DNA of 64,000 nt from NCBI RefSeq assembly GCF_006352475.1, contig NZ_VCMZ01000001.1, positions 1,302,001 to 1,366,000 of the forward strand. The letters are read 5' to 3'. Source of the stretch: Acinetobacter pullicarnis. Its GTDB lineage: Bacteria; Pseudomonadota; Gammaproteobacteria; Pseudomonadales; Moraxellaceae. The notes beneath the pieces are model-generated. The model searched no databases, was not told the DNA's origin, and was given only the letters and a program-made list of their open reading frames with translations. The translations under genes and the position numbers were made by a program. Shown here piece by piece: positions 52,416 to 63,392 of the stretch (position 1 is its first letter; every line of letters starts with the position of its first letter).

Positions 52416-53228
52416 TTATTTTTTCGCATGATGTGCCGGGCTTGGCGGTGCGATTTCCCGACGTCCTTGCCAAACATCAATAAAGTCTTGTTCGTTCAGA
52501 TTATACAGTTCCAATAATGCCAAAATCACGCCACCCACAACCAGTGAATCTTCAGTTTCGGTTTTGAAATTAGGAATTTTACTGTTAATGGTGTGCAGAA
52601 TATCTTGTATTTCAAAGACGCGATCGCGACCATTACTGTCAACGGGTGACATCGGGGTGTTTAAGACGATAGCGACAAGACTTTTTTCGGCTGCAGAGAG
52701 CTCAAGTTGTTGTACTGCAAGTTCAGGTTCTACCGCAAAAATCACATCAGGATCAATAAAGGTCTGTAAAAGTTTCTGATTTAATTTTGGGAGCGTTTTT
52801 TCAACAAATGGGCGAAATGATGCTGGAAAAATAACTTTTTGCCCAATGCCTTTAAACATCGGAGCAATTTCTTCGACTTTATAACCTGCAACACCACAGC
52901 CGACAGCCGTGATGAAGAATTTCATTTTTGGATGATGTTTAACGTAAATTTTAAAATCATCAATATAATGTTGAATCTGGGACAGTGGCATTTGCTGTAA
53001 ATGCTCATTCATGGTTGGAATCGCAAAACTTTGTCCTGCCCAACCTCGGCCAACGCCTTTGGTTGCACCAAAATGTTGTAGAGCAATTTTAGCTGCGCCA
53101 CCGGCATGTGTGCCTGCCATATTGCTACCAAATACAAAGATGGTATCTTCAGCTAAAGTCTTGATAATACTTTCATCGTGATAGTGATAGGTCATGGAGT
53201 TTACAGGCTGTAATGGTTGATTTCTCAT
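52416..53228 (-). CDS. Macro-domain-like protein with C-terminal extension
   Basis: 270 aa from ATG 53228 (MRNQPLQPV); ATG 53195 (MTYHYHDES) and TTG 53255 are alternatives. The N-terminal half matches a family recalled from phages and bacteria: TIFVFGSNMAGTHAGGAAKIA, GRGWAGQSFAIPTM, FFITAVGCGVAGYKVEEIAPMF. The GSN-GxHxGGAA loop and GCGxAGY are macro-domain-like ADP-ribose or nucleotide-binding features. The C-terminal 120 residues are unassigned. A 17-bp palindrome lies immediately upstream of ATG 53228, which is why I prefer a start downstream of it. The function is unknown. Confidence 0.75.
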   Translation of the reverse strand: MRNQPLQPVNSMTYHYHDESIIKTLAEDTIFVFGSNMAGTHAGGAAKIALQHFGATKGVGRGWAGQSFAIPTMNEHLQQMPLSQIQHYIDDFKIYVKHHPKMKFFITAVGCGVAGYKVEEIAPMFKGIGQKVIFPASFRPFVEKTLPKLNQKLLQTFIDPDVIFAVEPELAVQQLELSAAEKSLVAIVLNTPMSPVDSNGRDRVFEIQDILHTINSKIPNFKTETEDSLVVGGVILALLELYNLNEQDFIDVWQGRREIAPPSPAHHAKK

Positions 53229-53230
53229 GT

Positions 53231-53247
53231 TGCAATTGAATTGCAAG
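53231..53247. promoter_or_regulatory. Perfect 17-bp palindrome upstream of macro-like gene
   Basis: TTGCAATTGAATTGCAA is symmetric around one central base, 2 bp before ATG 53228 on the minus strand. It looks like a dimeric repressor operator, and the regulator is unknown. Confidence 0.5.
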
Positions 53248-53411
53248 CGCGTCAAGTTTTAAATCAGTTTAATATAGTGTGATATATCATGCGATCATGC
53301 TTGAATATTTTTGGTAGTACCCAATCTAATACGACAGTCTGACGGTTCTCAGACAATCTAAGCCGAGTGCTAGATTTTTCCTTCGAATTTTTCAATATTG
53401 AGAGATAATCT

Positions 53412-55433
53412 GTGAGCGAAAACCAACCTTTTGAATTAGTTACTAACTTTCAACCTGCAGGCGATCAGCCTCAAGCCATTGAAAAACTGGTCAAAGGAAT
53501 TCGGCAGGGTTCACATGATCAACTTTTACTGGGGGTAACGGGCTCAGGTAAAACCTACACCATGGCCAATGTGATTGCCCAGTTGCAGCGTCCAACTATT
53601 GTGATGGCGCATAATAAGACCTTAGCCGCGCAGCTCTATGGCGAATTTAAAGCATTTTTCCCCAAAAATTCGGTTGAATATTTTGTCAGCTACTATGATT
53701 ATTATCAGCCTGAGGCCTATGTGCCTTCTTCAGATACCTTTATTGAAAAAGACTCAGCAATTAACGATCACATCGACCAGATGCGTCTTTCGGCAACCCG
53801 AGCATTATTAGAACGCCGTGATTCTATTATTGTCGCCTCAGTCTCTGCGATTTATGGTTTGGGCGATCCGAATGCCTATATGAGCATGTTACTGCATGTG
53901 GTGCAGGGTGATCGGATTAGCCGCGCTGAAATTATTCGACGTTTGGTAGAAATGCAGTATAGCCGTAATGAACTGGAGTTCTTGCGCGGTACTTATCGTA
54001 TTCGCGGTGAAATCGTTGATATTTTTCCTGCTGAATCCGATCAACATGCGATTCGAATTGAATTGTTTGATGATGAAGTGGACTCGATTCGTTGGTTTGA
54101 TCCGATCAATGGCAAAATGGTACGCAAAGTGCCACGGATTACGATTTATCCTAAAAGTCACTTTGTGACGCCAAAAGATAATTTACAACGTGCAATCGGT
54201 ACCATTAAAGAAGAGCTTAAAGAACGTCTGGTATTTTTCCGTGAGCATGACAAATTACTTGAAGCACAGCGGATTGAACAGCGTACCCGTTATGACTTGG
54301 AAATGATGCAACAGCTCGGTTATACCAATGGGATTGAAAACTACTCACGACATTTGTCTGGGCGTCCATCTGGTGAAGCGCCACCGACTTTATTTGATTA
54401 TTTGCCTGAAGATGCCTTACTGATTATCGATGAGTCACATGCCACCGTTCCACAAATTGGTGCGATGTATAAAGGTGACCGTTCACGTAAAGAAAATTTG
54501 GTGAATTATGGTTTTCGTTTGCCAAGTGCGTTGGATAATCGCCCAATGCAATTTGAAGAGTGGGAGCGGATTATTCCGACCACGATTTATGTCAGTGCAA
54601 CACCGGCCAAATATGAATTAGAAAAATCGGAATATATTGTTGAACAAGTGGTGCGTCCAACGGGATTGATTGATCCAGAAATTGAAGTGCGGCCTGTACT
54701 GACGCAAGTTGATGATGTCCTGTCTGAGATTAATATCCGCAAAGTGCTGAACGAGCGAGTATTGATCACGACGTTAACCAAACGTATGGCCGAAGACCTC
54801 ACCTCATACTTAAAAGAATATAATGTAAAAGTAGCCTATTTACACTCGGATATCGATACAGTAGAGCGGGTTAAAATTATTCATGAATTGCGCACAGGAA
54901 TTTATGATGTGATTGTCGGGATTAACTTGTTGCGTGAAGGGTTGGATATGCCAGAAGTGTCTTTGGTAGCGATCCTTGATGCTGATAAAGAGGGTTTTTT
55001 ACGTTCTGAGCGAGCATTAATTCAAACCATTGGGCGTGCTGCACGAAATATCAAAGGTAAGGCGATTTTATATGCCGATCGGATTACCGATTCGATGCGC
55101 AAAGCCATTGATGAAACCGCACGTCGCCGTGAAAAGCAGATTCAATACAATACCGAACACGGTATTATTCCACGCAGTGCCATACGCCAAGCCATTAAAG
55201 AAATTGATACTGGCGAGGTGTTTGAGGATGATTATGCCGAGGCATCTGGATCTGCAAAAGTTCGTGCGATTACCGCTGACGAGCATCATTTATTGTCCGA
55301 TCCAAAGCTGTTGGCAAAACATATGGGCAAACTTGAGAAAGAAATGTTGAAGGCTTCCAAAGAACTGCAGTTTGAGCAAGCTGCAAGCATTCGAGATGAA
55401 ATTGTGAGGTTAAAAGCGCAAATGCTGATGTAA
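53412..55433 (+). CDS. uvrB: Excinuclease ABC subunit B
   Basis: Damage-verification helicase of nucleotide excision repair, working with UvrA and UvrC. The 673 aa are complete: Walker [11 protein letters not shown] (41-50), the beta-hairpin region [25 protein letters not shown], helicase motif region [36 protein letters not shown], and the C-terminal UVR domain ([24 protein letters not shown]). It starts with GTG 53412 ([10 protein letters not shown]). A strong terminator follows. Confidence 0.97.
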   Translation: MSENQPFELVTNFQPAGDQPQAIEKLVKGIRQGSHDQLLLGVTGSGKTYTMANVIAQLQRPTIVMAHNKTLAAQLYGEFKAFFPKNSVEYFVSYYDYYQPEAYVPSSDTFIEKDSAINDHIDQMRLSATRALLERRDSIIVASVSAIYGLGDPNAYMSMLLHVVQGDRISRAEIIRRLVEMQYSRNELEFLRGTYRIRGEIVDIFPAESDQHAIRIELFDDEVDSIRWFDPINGKMVRKVPRITIYPKSHFVTPKDNLQRAIGTIKEELKERLVFFREHDKLLEAQRIEQRTRYDLEMMQQLGYTNGIENYSRHLSGRPSGEAPPTLFDYLPEDALLIIDESHATVPQIGAMYKGDRSRKENLVNYGFRLPSALDNRPMQFEEWERIIPTTIYVSATPAKYELEKSEYIVEQVVRPTGLIDPEIEVRPVLTQVDDVLSEINIRKVLNERVLITTLTKRMAEDLTSYLKEYNVKVAYLHSDIDTVERVKIIHELRTGIYDVIVGINLLREGLDMPEVSLVAILDADKEGFLRSERALIQTIGRAARNIKGKAILYADRITDSMRKAIDETARRREKQIQYNTEHGIIPRSAIRQAIKEIDTGEVFEDDYAEASGSAKVRAITADEHHLLSDPKLLAKHMGKLEKEMLKASKELQFEQAASIRDEIVRLKAQMLM

Positions 55434-55489
55434 CAACCGTTGCACGGTGCCGCTTTGAATTTATTATAAAGTTCTTGTAAATTTAGTTC

Positions 55490-55513
55490 ACAGTACAATT
55501 TCGATTGTGCTGT
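55490..55513 (+). terminator. Terminator of uvrB
   Basis: Stem acagtacaat/attgtgctgt (10 bp, one G-T pair) with a TTCG tetraloop, followed by seven T's. Confidence 0.92.
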
Positions 55514-55575
55514 TTTTTTTCGCAAGATCACCTATGATTCACGCATGAATTAACATCAATTTTATGAGGTATAAG

Positions 55576-56517
55576 ATGTTTAAGGGCATCGTCCTGTCTA
55601 TCTTGGCTTCTGTTACTTTTGGTGTTTTATATTTTTATAGCCAATTGCTCGGTGATTTCGATAGTCTGCAGACCTTTGGCTGGCGCATTATTGCAACCCT
55701 GCCATTTTTAAGCTTGTTTATGTATTACACCCGTGAATTAAATTTGGTGAATACCGTATTTCAACGCTTACGTCGTCAACCCTATTTAATTTTAGCCTTG
55801 CTGCTGACCTCGGCTTTGTCGTCGGTACAGTTGTGGTTGTTCTTATGGGGCCCGATCAATGGTCGCGGCTTGCAAGTTTCATTGGGATATTTCCTATTGC
55901 CACTGGTGTTGGTATTGGCTGGCTGTGTATTTTATAAGGAAAAACTCAGCAAGTTCCAAATGCTTGCCGTTGCTTGTGCGATCTTTGGCGTGAGCCATGA
56001 AATTTGGCGACAGGGGGGTGTGGCATGGGAGACCTTGTTGGTCGCTGTTGGTTATCCGCTGTATTTTTTACTCCGTAAAGCTTTAAAAACCGATCACTTA
56101 GGTGGTTTTTGGTGGGATTTACTACTGTGCTTGCCCGTCGCAATTTATTTCACCCAGACCGGTACAGACGCCTACGTTAAATTCTTGAATTTTCCAATTT
56201 TATTTTTAGTGATTGCGGGTTTAGGCATTTTAAGCTCAATCGGGTTGGGCAGCTATATTTTGGCCAGTCGTTATTTGCCGCTGATTTTATTTGGCTTACT
56301 CAGTTATGTTGAACCCGTGTTGCTGGCATTTGTATCTATTCTCTTGGGCGAAAGTATCCAAGCAGATGAATGGTGGACTTATATTCCAATTTGGGTGGCA
56401 GTGTTTATTTTGGTGGTTGAGGGTGCATGGCATCTTTATCAGCAACATCAAAAAACCAAGAATTTGGCGTTAAATCGAGAGAAGCTCGCGCAACGACTGA
56501 ATGATGAGACGCAATAA
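55576..56517 (+). CDS. rarD: RarD-type EamA-family transporter
   Basis: 313 aa with about ten membrane helices, of the RarD branch of the drug/metabolite transporter superfamily (FKGIVLSILASVTFGVLYFYSQLL, QTFGWRI, LFLWGPINGRGLQVSLGYFLLPLVLVLAG, SYVEPVLLAFVSILLGE). The substrate is unknown. ATG 55576 is preferred over ATG 55564 because gagg at 55566-55569 is well placed for it. The hydrophilic C-terminal tail (about 295-313) is cytosolic. Confidence 0.87.
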   Translation: MFKGIVLSILASVTFGVLYFYSQLLGDFDSLQTFGWRIIATLPFLSLFMYYTRELNLVNTVFQRLRRQPYLILALLLTSALSSVQLWLFLWGPINGRGLQVSLGYFLLPLVLVLAGCVFYKEKLSKFQMLAVACAIFGVSHEIWRQGGVAWETLLVAVGYPLYFLLRKALKTDHLGGFWWDLLLCLPVAIYFTQTGTDAYVKFLNFPILFLVIAGLGILSSIGLGSYILASRYLPLILFGLLSYVEPVLLAFVSILLGESIQADEWWTYIPIWVAVFILVVEGAWHLYQQHQKTKNLALNREKLAQRLNDETQ

Positions 56518-56702
56518 GCACATTTTCATCTGCTTTATTTAATTATCATTTGATGAATTATGACTATTTTCTAAATTAATGTCGTATTTAGTGCAAATAA
56601 GCTGCCCTTACTTCAGCTTTTGATACAATCTGCTGGCGATTTCCTTTACAATTGTCGTGGTTTAAATTGTAGCCTATTAGATATTAAATAGAGGACGTAT
56701 CT

Positions 56703-58160
56703 GTGAGCAAAGACACCATCATCGCCTTACACGCAGAACACCAAGGTCGTTGGGCCAATCGCGAAGAAATCGCTGAACGTATGATTGCGTTAATTGGACA
56801 ACTGTACCGTGAAAAAAATATTGTTGTTGCTGTTTACGGCCGTTCTTTAATCAATCGCTCTGTGATTCAGATCTTAAAAACACACCGTCGTACTCGTGTG
56901 TTAGATGTTGAACTTTCAGTTGTAAGCACTTTCCCAATTTTAGAAGCTTTAATGAATGTGCCAAATATTGGTACTGCTGAAGTTGACATTGGTAAGTTAG
57001 CGGTTGAATTTAAAGAAAAAGGCGGCGACATCAACGAATTCGTTGCCAATGCTGTGCGCAGTATTGAAGGCGGCAAAACTGAAGAAACATTAAAAGATGT
57101 CGTTCTCTATGGTTTTGGTCGTATCGGTCGTATCCTTGCACGTCTGATCATCAGCCAATCTGGTTTGGGCCGCGGTCTAAACTTAAAAGCAATTGTGGTA
57201 CGTAAATCTTCAGATGGCGATTTGTCTAAACGTGCATCTTTACTACGTCGTGACTCAATCCACGGTACATTTGCAGGAACCATTTCTGTCGATGAAGAAA
57301 ATGAAGCCATCATTGCCAATGGTAACTTCATTAAAGTGATCTACGCAGCAAATCCAAGCGAAGTTGATTACACCGAATACGGCATTGAAAATGCACTTGT
57401 GATCGACAATACTGGTATTTGGCGCGATGCTGAAGGCTTAAGCCGTCACTTAGAATGCCCAGGTGTTGCTCGTGTTGTTTTGACTGCACCAAGTAAAGGT
57501 GAGATGAAAAACGTGGTGTTTGGTGTGAATAACGCTGACATTCTCGATGAAGATAAAATCATCTCTGCTGCAAGCTGCACCACCAATGCCATTACACCGG
57601 TATTGAAAGTGATTGATGATAAATACAAAGTATTAAATGGTCATGTTGAAACAGTTCACTCTTTCACCAACGACCAAAACTTAATTGATAACTATCATAA
57701 AGCAGATCGTCGTGGCCGTGCTGCAACATTGAACATGGTCATTACTGAAACAGGTGCTGCAAAAGCGGTGGCGAAAGCACTTCCTGGTCTGAAAGGTAAG
57801 TTGACAGGTAACTCGGTACGCGTACCAACACCAAACGTTTCATTGGCGATTTTGAACTTAAATCTTGAAAAAGAAGTTAATCGTGAAGAATTAAACGAAT
57901 ATATTCGTCAAATTTCGATTAGCTCAAGTTTACAAGGTCAGATTGGCTATACCAATTCAACTGAAGTTGTTTCAAGTGACTTCATTGGCTCGCGTACTGC
58001 TGGTGTGTTTGATGCACAAGCCACCATTACTTCTGGTACACGTTTAACCGCTTATGTTTGGTATGACAATGAAGTGGGTTATAGCTGCCAAGTATTGCGT
58101 ATTGCTGAACAAATGTGTGGTGTGAAATACGCTAAAATTCCTGCAGAAACGAATGCTTAA
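56703..58160 (+). CDS. gap: Glyceraldehyde-3-phosphate dehydrogenase, long form with N-terminal extension
   Basis: 485 aa, against about 335 for normal GAPDH. The first 130 residues (EEIAERMIALIGQLYREKNIVVAVYGRSLINRS onwards) are an extra helical domain. The GAPDH core follows: NAD fold YGFGRIGRILARLI (about 136-149), catalytic C292 in SAASCTTNAITPV, and the C-terminal AYVWYDNEVGYSCQVLR. Long forms of this kind occur in Acinetobacter and Pseudomonas. It starts with GTG 56703. Acinetobacter lacks a standard glycolytic flow from glucose, so a gluconeogenic role is likely (inference). Confidence 0.92.
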   Translation: MSKDTIIALHAEHQGRWANREEIAERMIALIGQLYREKNIVVAVYGRSLINRSVIQILKTHRRTRVLDVELSVVSTFPILEALMNVPNIGTAEVDIGKLAVEFKEKGGDINEFVANAVRSIEGGKTEETLKDVVLYGFGRIGRILARLIISQSGLGRGLNLKAIVVRKSSDGDLSKRASLLRRDSIHGTFAGTISVDEENEAIIANGNFIKVIYAANPSEVDYTEYGIENALVIDNTGIWRDAEGLSRHLECPGVARVVLTAPSKGEMKNVVFGVNNADILDEDKIISAASCTTNAITPVLKVIDDKYKVLNGHVETVHSFTNDQNLIDNYHKADRRGRAATLNMVITETGAAKAVAKALPGLKGKLTGNSVRVPTPNVSLAILNLNLEKEVNREELNEYIRQISISSSLQGQIGYTNSTEVVSSDFIGSRTAGVFDAQATITSGTRLTAYVWYDNEVGYSCQVLRIAEQMCGVKYAKIPAETNA

Positions 58161-58177
58161 TTTATAACTGCACGATC

Positions 58178-58205
58178 AAAAAGAGTCTCTTATGAGGCTC
58201 TTTTT
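58178..58205 (+). terminator. Terminator of gap
   Basis: Stem aaagagtctc/gaggctcttt with a short ttat loop, followed by a T run. Confidence 0.88.
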
Positions 58206-58438
58206 TTTACCATAAGCAGCTGTGGCAGCTGTGAAAAATGCAGGAAATTAGCAGGTAGGTGATGTCATTTAATTAAAGTTGAATGCAGCTACTTTATAGT
58301 GATTTTTTTATTTAAATAAGTTTAAATACGACAACAAAATACTTTTTTCTTCTACATAAACAATTAGATACTACAACAAAATTTCAGACAGAATGGTCAA
58401 GGAACACAGCGCAAAGTGGTTAAACTGAGCATTCAGCT

Positions 58439-59236
58439 GTGTACACCAAGGAAAGTCCATTGAATATAAGAAGACTGTTAGGTGCTTTAAGTTTTATGGT
58501 GATTGCTGCACTATGCGGTGTGTTGATCGCTATTTGGATTTTTAAGCATTTCAATATTTATATTCCGCTTGAAAATCAGGCGGTCAATATTGATTTACAG
58601 GCACCTTTACAGGCCAAGGTGCAAATTCATGATGCGCTGGATGTTGATGTAAGTGGGAAAGTCGATGCGGTGATACCGATCCATGAAAAACTGAATATTC
58701 CACTGACTCAGACTTTAACCCCGCATGTATATTTTGATAATCGAGTGCCGATTAAGAGCACTATTCCTGTTAAAGAAGTTTTGAAAATTGCGCAAAATAT
58801 GCCAATTGATACCAAGGTTACGGTAAAAGTACTTGGCCAAGATATTAGCTTGCCTTTAAAAGGTAATATTCCGATTAAACTGGATGTGCCAATTGATCTC
58901 AAGGTGCCGCTCAATCAAATTGTGCATCTCAAATTTGATGCACCGGTTAAAGCGGTATTAAAACAAAATTTACGACTTCCCTTGGATGCTACGCTCAATA
59001 CCAACATTCCAATTAAAGGGCATTTGAATGTGCCAGTGAAAACCGCTTTGGCTGCCACGGTCGATGTAAAAAATACTTTGCCTGTTAAAATCCAGCAGGG
59101 GCAGTTAAAAATTCCATTAAATAGCGTGGTGTTATCGCGCACTGATGCGATACCTATTGTGAAGCCTAGCGTGTCGCAGGCTCAGGCGAATCAAAAGCAA
59201 ACACAGATCGCGCCCCAACCGGTCAAAACACCATGA
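58439..59236 (+). CDS. Membrane-anchored beta-repeat protein, gene 1 of pair
   Basis: 265 aa from GTG 58439; TTG 58460 (MNIRRLLGALSF) has the better ribosome site (aagga) and may be the true start. One membrane helix (about 15-35) is followed by about 200 residues of short, alternating polar/hydrophobic segments separated by prolines: KLNIPLTQTL, RVPIKSTIPVKEV, NIPIKLDVPIDLKVPLNQI, NTNIPIKGHLNVPVKTAL. This should form stacked beta strands outside the cytoplasm. The tail is Gln/Pro-rich. I do not recognise a family. The stop overlaps the next gene by 4 bp. Confidence 0.75.
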   Translation: MYTKESPLNIRRLLGALSFMVIAALCGVLIAIWIFKHFNIYIPLENQAVNIDLQAPLQAKVQIHDALDVDVSGKVDAVIPIHEKLNIPLTQTLTPHVYFDNRVPIKSTIPVKEVLKIAQNMPIDTKVTVKVLGQDISLPLKGNIPIKLDVPIDLKVPLNQIVHLKFDAPVKAVLKQNLRLPLDATLNTNIPIKGHLNVPVKTALAATVDVKNTLPVKIQQGQLKIPLNSVVLSRTDAIPIVKPSVSQAQANQKQTQIAPQPVKTP

Positions 59237-59913
59237 TTATGTTTAGCTCACTCAGAAATATGCTACTGAGTTTTATATTGTTGGTTGGGTTGGTTGCGCT
59301 GTTATTTTGGCTCTATCTCAATTTGCAAGCATCTCTTTCTATTTCATCACAACGCGCCAGCATTCAGTTATCTAAGTCGTTGGCGACCACCATTCATGTC
59401 GGTAATCATTTGCAAACTCATGCTGTTGGCAATCTAGACACCATTATTGCTTTGGATCGCACATTACAATTGCCTTTAAAAGGTCGGTATTTGGCGGAAT
59501 TAGATTTTGCTGTAGAAACTCCGATTACGGTGGATATTGATTATCAAACCAATATTAAAATTGAGAGCGTGATGCCCTTAGAAACCACAACAGATTTAGT
59601 TTATCAAAACTCTCTATTACCTAAATTTCCATTAAAACTTAATATTCCAATTAAAATGAATGTGCCATTTCATTTGAAACGACGTTATCGGCTTCCGATT
59701 AAAATCGACTTTAATGGCTTGGTTTATTTTGATTTTAACGAGATACTCGAAGTTCCCGTCAAGCATCAATTTAAGCCTATTCTGGCCATCAATGACCCTG
59801 TTCAAATGGATAGAATTGCTTCATTTAATGCCACGATGTATAACCTTAACCGTGACACAACTGCCAATTTAGAGATGAAAATGACTTTACCACTTAAAAA
59901 TCTGCATCCCTAA
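59233..59913 (+). CDS. Membrane-anchored beta-repeat protein, gene 2 of pair
   Basis: 226 aa beginning with ATG 59233, which overlaps the upstream TGA (ATGA), so translation is coupled. ATG 59239 is an alternative. One membrane helix (about 10-30) is followed by the same kind of proline-punctuated beta pattern (LPLKGRYLAELDF, FPLKLNIPIKMNVPFHLKR, RLPIKIDFNGLVYFDFNEILEVPVK). It resembles gene 1 in design and is probably an ancient paralogue or partner in one complex. The function is unknown. Confidence 0.75.
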   Translation: MIMFSSLRNMLLSFILLVGLVALLFWLYLNLQASLSISSQRASIQLSKSLATTIHVGNHLQTHAVGNLDTIIALDRTLQLPLKGRYLAELDFAVETPITVDIDYQTNIKIESVMPLETTTDLVYQNSLLPKFPLKLNIPIKMNVPFHLKRRYRLPIKIDFNGLVYFDFNEILEVPVKHQFKPILAINDPVQMDRIASFNATMYNLNRDTTANLEMKMTLPLKNLHP

Positions 59914-59942
59914 ATAGGCTTGAAGCTTGATTTTTAAGTTTT

Positions 59943-60800
59943 TTAGTTTTTGAATAGCGCGTGTACTTGGCTTTGAATCGGTGTGCTCGCGCGACCAAGT
60001 AGCTGTGCCAAATCCGTCGCATTTGAGTACATGGCGCCATGCGTGGCTTGCACATCGGCATCAACAATCACATCGACCAGTCCAGCCGGTAGCCCTGCAC
60101 CAATTAAGGCTTGATGATAGTCATTGGGACTTAAATCTTGATAGATCACTTGTTTGGCTGCGGCTTCACCAATATAGCCAGCCAACTCTGACAAACTAAA
60201 GGCTTCACTGCCTGCTAACTCATAAATGTCATGTTCATGACCAGCTGACGTTAAAACTTTTGCGGCTGCTTCAGCATAGTCGTGACGTGATGCTGAACTG
60301 ATTTTGGCATCTTGCGCAGCGCCATAAAGTACGCCTTGGGCTACAACATGTTGGATATTGGCTAAATAGTTTTCACTATACCAGTTGTTACGTAGCAAGC
60401 TGTATTTTAAGCCACTGTTTTGAATGAGTTTTTCAGTTTCACGGTGTTCGCCTGCCAAGCTGAGTGGGCTATGTGTTGCATTATATAAACTGGTGTAGGC
60501 AAGATAGGGCACACCGGCTATTTGGGCTGCTTCAATCACTGCACGATGTTGAGGAACGCGACGACCAATTTCATTGGCTGAGATCAGTAGTAATTTATCA
60601 ATGCCTTGTAAAGCCGGAACTAAGCTTTCAATTTGATCATAGTCAAAATGCCGTACAGTAACACCAAGATCTTGAAGATGTTCGGCTTTTTGTGGATCTC
60701 GAACCAAGGCAACCACATTTACCTCTGGTGCTTGTTGACGTAATGCTTGAATGACAAGTTGACCCAGTTGGCCATTTGCACCCGTAATTGCAATATTCAT
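59943..60800 (-). CDS. qorB: NAD(P)H:quinone oxidoreductase QorB-like (NmrA-type SDR)
   Basis: 285 aa, near E. coli QorB/YtfG (286). Motifs are the NAD(P) loop ITGANGQLGQLVI, KLLLISANEIGRRVPQHRAVIEAA, YTSLYNATHSPLSLAGEHRETEKLI, and LLRNNWYSENYLANI. E. coli QorB reduces quinones with NADPH. The gene is divergent from a HxlR regulator, the same pairing as ytfG/ytfH in E. coli, which supports the call. Confidence 0.92.
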   Translation of the reverse strand: MNIAITGANGQLGQLVIQALRQQAPEVNVVALVRDPQKAEHLQDLGVTVRHFDYDQIESLVPALQGIDKLLLISANEIGRRVPQHRAVIEAAQIAGVPYLAYTSLYNATHSPLSLAGEHRETEKLIQNSGLKYSLLRNNWYSENYLANIQHVVAQGVLYGAAQDAKISSASRHDYAEAAAKVLTSAGHEHDIYELAGSEAFSLSELAGYIGEAAAKQVIYQDLSPNDYHQALIGAGLPAGLVDVIVDADVQATHGAMYSNATDLAQLLGRASTPIQSQVHALFKN

Positions 60801-60871
60801 GTGATACCTTCCTGTTGTTCATATAATAGACATGGTGATATGATCTTAGGCTTAAAGCTTTCTTTATGTAA

Positions 60872-60879
60872 GTACGTAC
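60872..60879. promoter_or_regulatory. Candidate HxlR-family operator in qorB/regulator intergenic region
   Basis: The 8-bp palindrome gtacgtac sits in the 114-bp divergent region, with flanking ttatgtaag and ttagtaag half-like motifs. GTAC-type palindromes are seen at targets of some HxlR proteins. Assignment is by position. Confidence 0.4.
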
Positions 60880-60914
60880 CTAAAAGTTAGTAAGTTTCGT
60901 TTTGGAGAGAAATA

Positions 60915-61283
60915 ATGAGCGCCTATGCGAACAGTAATTTGATTGGTCAAGTTTTGTCTAATGATTGCCCTTCACGGGAAATCTTGGAGCATCTCACTAA
61001 TAAGTGGTCAGTGTTGGTTTTACGTTGTTTAAGTGAGGGGGTGCAACGTTTTAGTGAGTTAAGAAAACGTATTGAAGGGGTGAGTGAAAAGATGTTGGCA
61101 CAAACCTTAAAAATTTTAGAACGAGATGGTTTTATTTTACGAACAGTCTACCCACAAGTGCCTCCCAAAGTTGAATATCAACTGACCATTTTGGGGGCAC
61201 AGGCTGCGGAGAAGTTAAATTATTTAATTGCGTGGATTGAGCGCAGTTTGCCAGAAATTTTAGAAAATAAAAAAAACGTATAG
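60915..61283 (+). CDS. qorR: HxlR-family regulator (YtfH/QorR-like)
   Basis: 122-aa winged-helix protein. DCPSREILEHLTNKWSVLVLRCLSEG has the conserved N-terminal cysteine used for redox or electrophile sensing in YodB/HypR/QorR relatives. RFSELRKRIEGVSEKMLAQTLKILERDGFILR is the recognition helix and wing. Divergent to qorB and likely its repressor, responding to quinones or other electrophiles. ATG 60915 follows the ribosome site ggagag. Confidence 0.9.
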   Translation: MSAYANSNLIGQVLSNDCPSREILEHLTNKWSVLVLRCLSEGVQRFSELRKRIEGVSEKMLAQTLKILERDGFILRTVYPQVPPKVEYQLTILGAQAAEKLNYLIAWIERSLPEILENKKNV

Positions 61284-61285
61284 GC

Positions 61286-61879
61286 TTAACGTTTAAAACG
61301 ACGAATCGGATTACCACGCTCAACTTGCCCATGCTGTATATGTCGTGCAAGTTTTTGATCGGCTTGCGCTTCGTCAGCATATTGTTGCAACTTTAATGCG
61401 ATCAGTTCGCAGGCGCGTCGTTTATTGGCATGCTGACTGCGTTCGGTCATGACTTTGACGCTAATGCCAGTTGCAATATGGGTCGCATGCACGGCTGAAT
61501 CGGTGGTGTTAACGTGTTGACCACCACTTCCTGTAGCACGACATGCTTGAAAGCGAATGCTGTCATCGGCAGGTAAAAGTTTGGGAGCTTTAAACGCTGT
61601 AATGCCAATAAACCAATTTTTACGTTTATGTTGTGGCCGAAACGGGCTTTGAAAAGTCCACTGGATACTGCCGCACCAAGTGTTGCTCCATGCCTCAAGT
61701 TGCTCACCCTTGGCTTGCAGTAAAATGGAGGCATAACCTGCTGGGGTTACGATTTCTTCTATGCGGGTTAACTCGATTTGCTGTTGCTTTGCATCGGCTA
61801 AAAGCTGTTGATAGGTAAATTTGACGGCCTGTTCACATTCTGCTGGGCCTTGAGCAGCAGTTAATTGCATAAATAACAT
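61286..61879 (-). CDS. prfH: Peptide chain release factor H-like protein
   Basis: 197 aa, the size of PrfH (about 200), which lacks the codon-recognition domains of RF1/RF2. The peptidyl-tRNA hydrolysis motif GGQ is at 119-121 within RATGSGGQHVNTTDSAV, and a basic tail (RHIQHGQVERGNPIRRFKR) follows. PrfH is reported to rescue ribosomes damaged at the decoding centre, usually with the RNA ligase RtcB. No rtcB lies beside it in this window. ATG 61870 (MQLTAAQ) is an alternative start. Confidence 0.88.
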   Translation of the reverse strand: MLFMQLTAAQGPAECEQAVKFTYQQLLADAKQQQIELTRIEEIVTPAGYASILLQAKGEQLEAWSNTWCGSIQWTFQSPFRPQHKRKNWFIGITAFKAPKLLPADDSIRFQACRATGSGGQHVNTTDSAVHATHIATGISVKVMTERSQHANKRRACELIALKLQQYADEAQADQKLARHIQHGQVERGNPIRRFKR

Positions 61880-62144
61880 TTATTCGGTTCGATTATTCCA
61901 TTGGATTTTAAAATTAATTTGGTGTTTTAACGCGGTCATTGTTGAGGGTGGTTTTATTATTAAGTGATTTAAATTAAGCACTTAAGTATAGTTTTTTTAT
62001 GCTTGCGCAGGTATTTTGCACAAACTTTAAATAAAAGCCAGTCACTTGTCAAATCTGTTGCTATGCAAAAACATGCATTCATGCAGAATACTATTCGAGA
62101 AATCTTGTAAAATATGGCAAAATAGGCGGTTTAAAAATATTTAG

Positions 62145-63374
<1,230 letters not shown>

Positions 63375-63392
63375 GTAGAGCTGAGGAACAAC

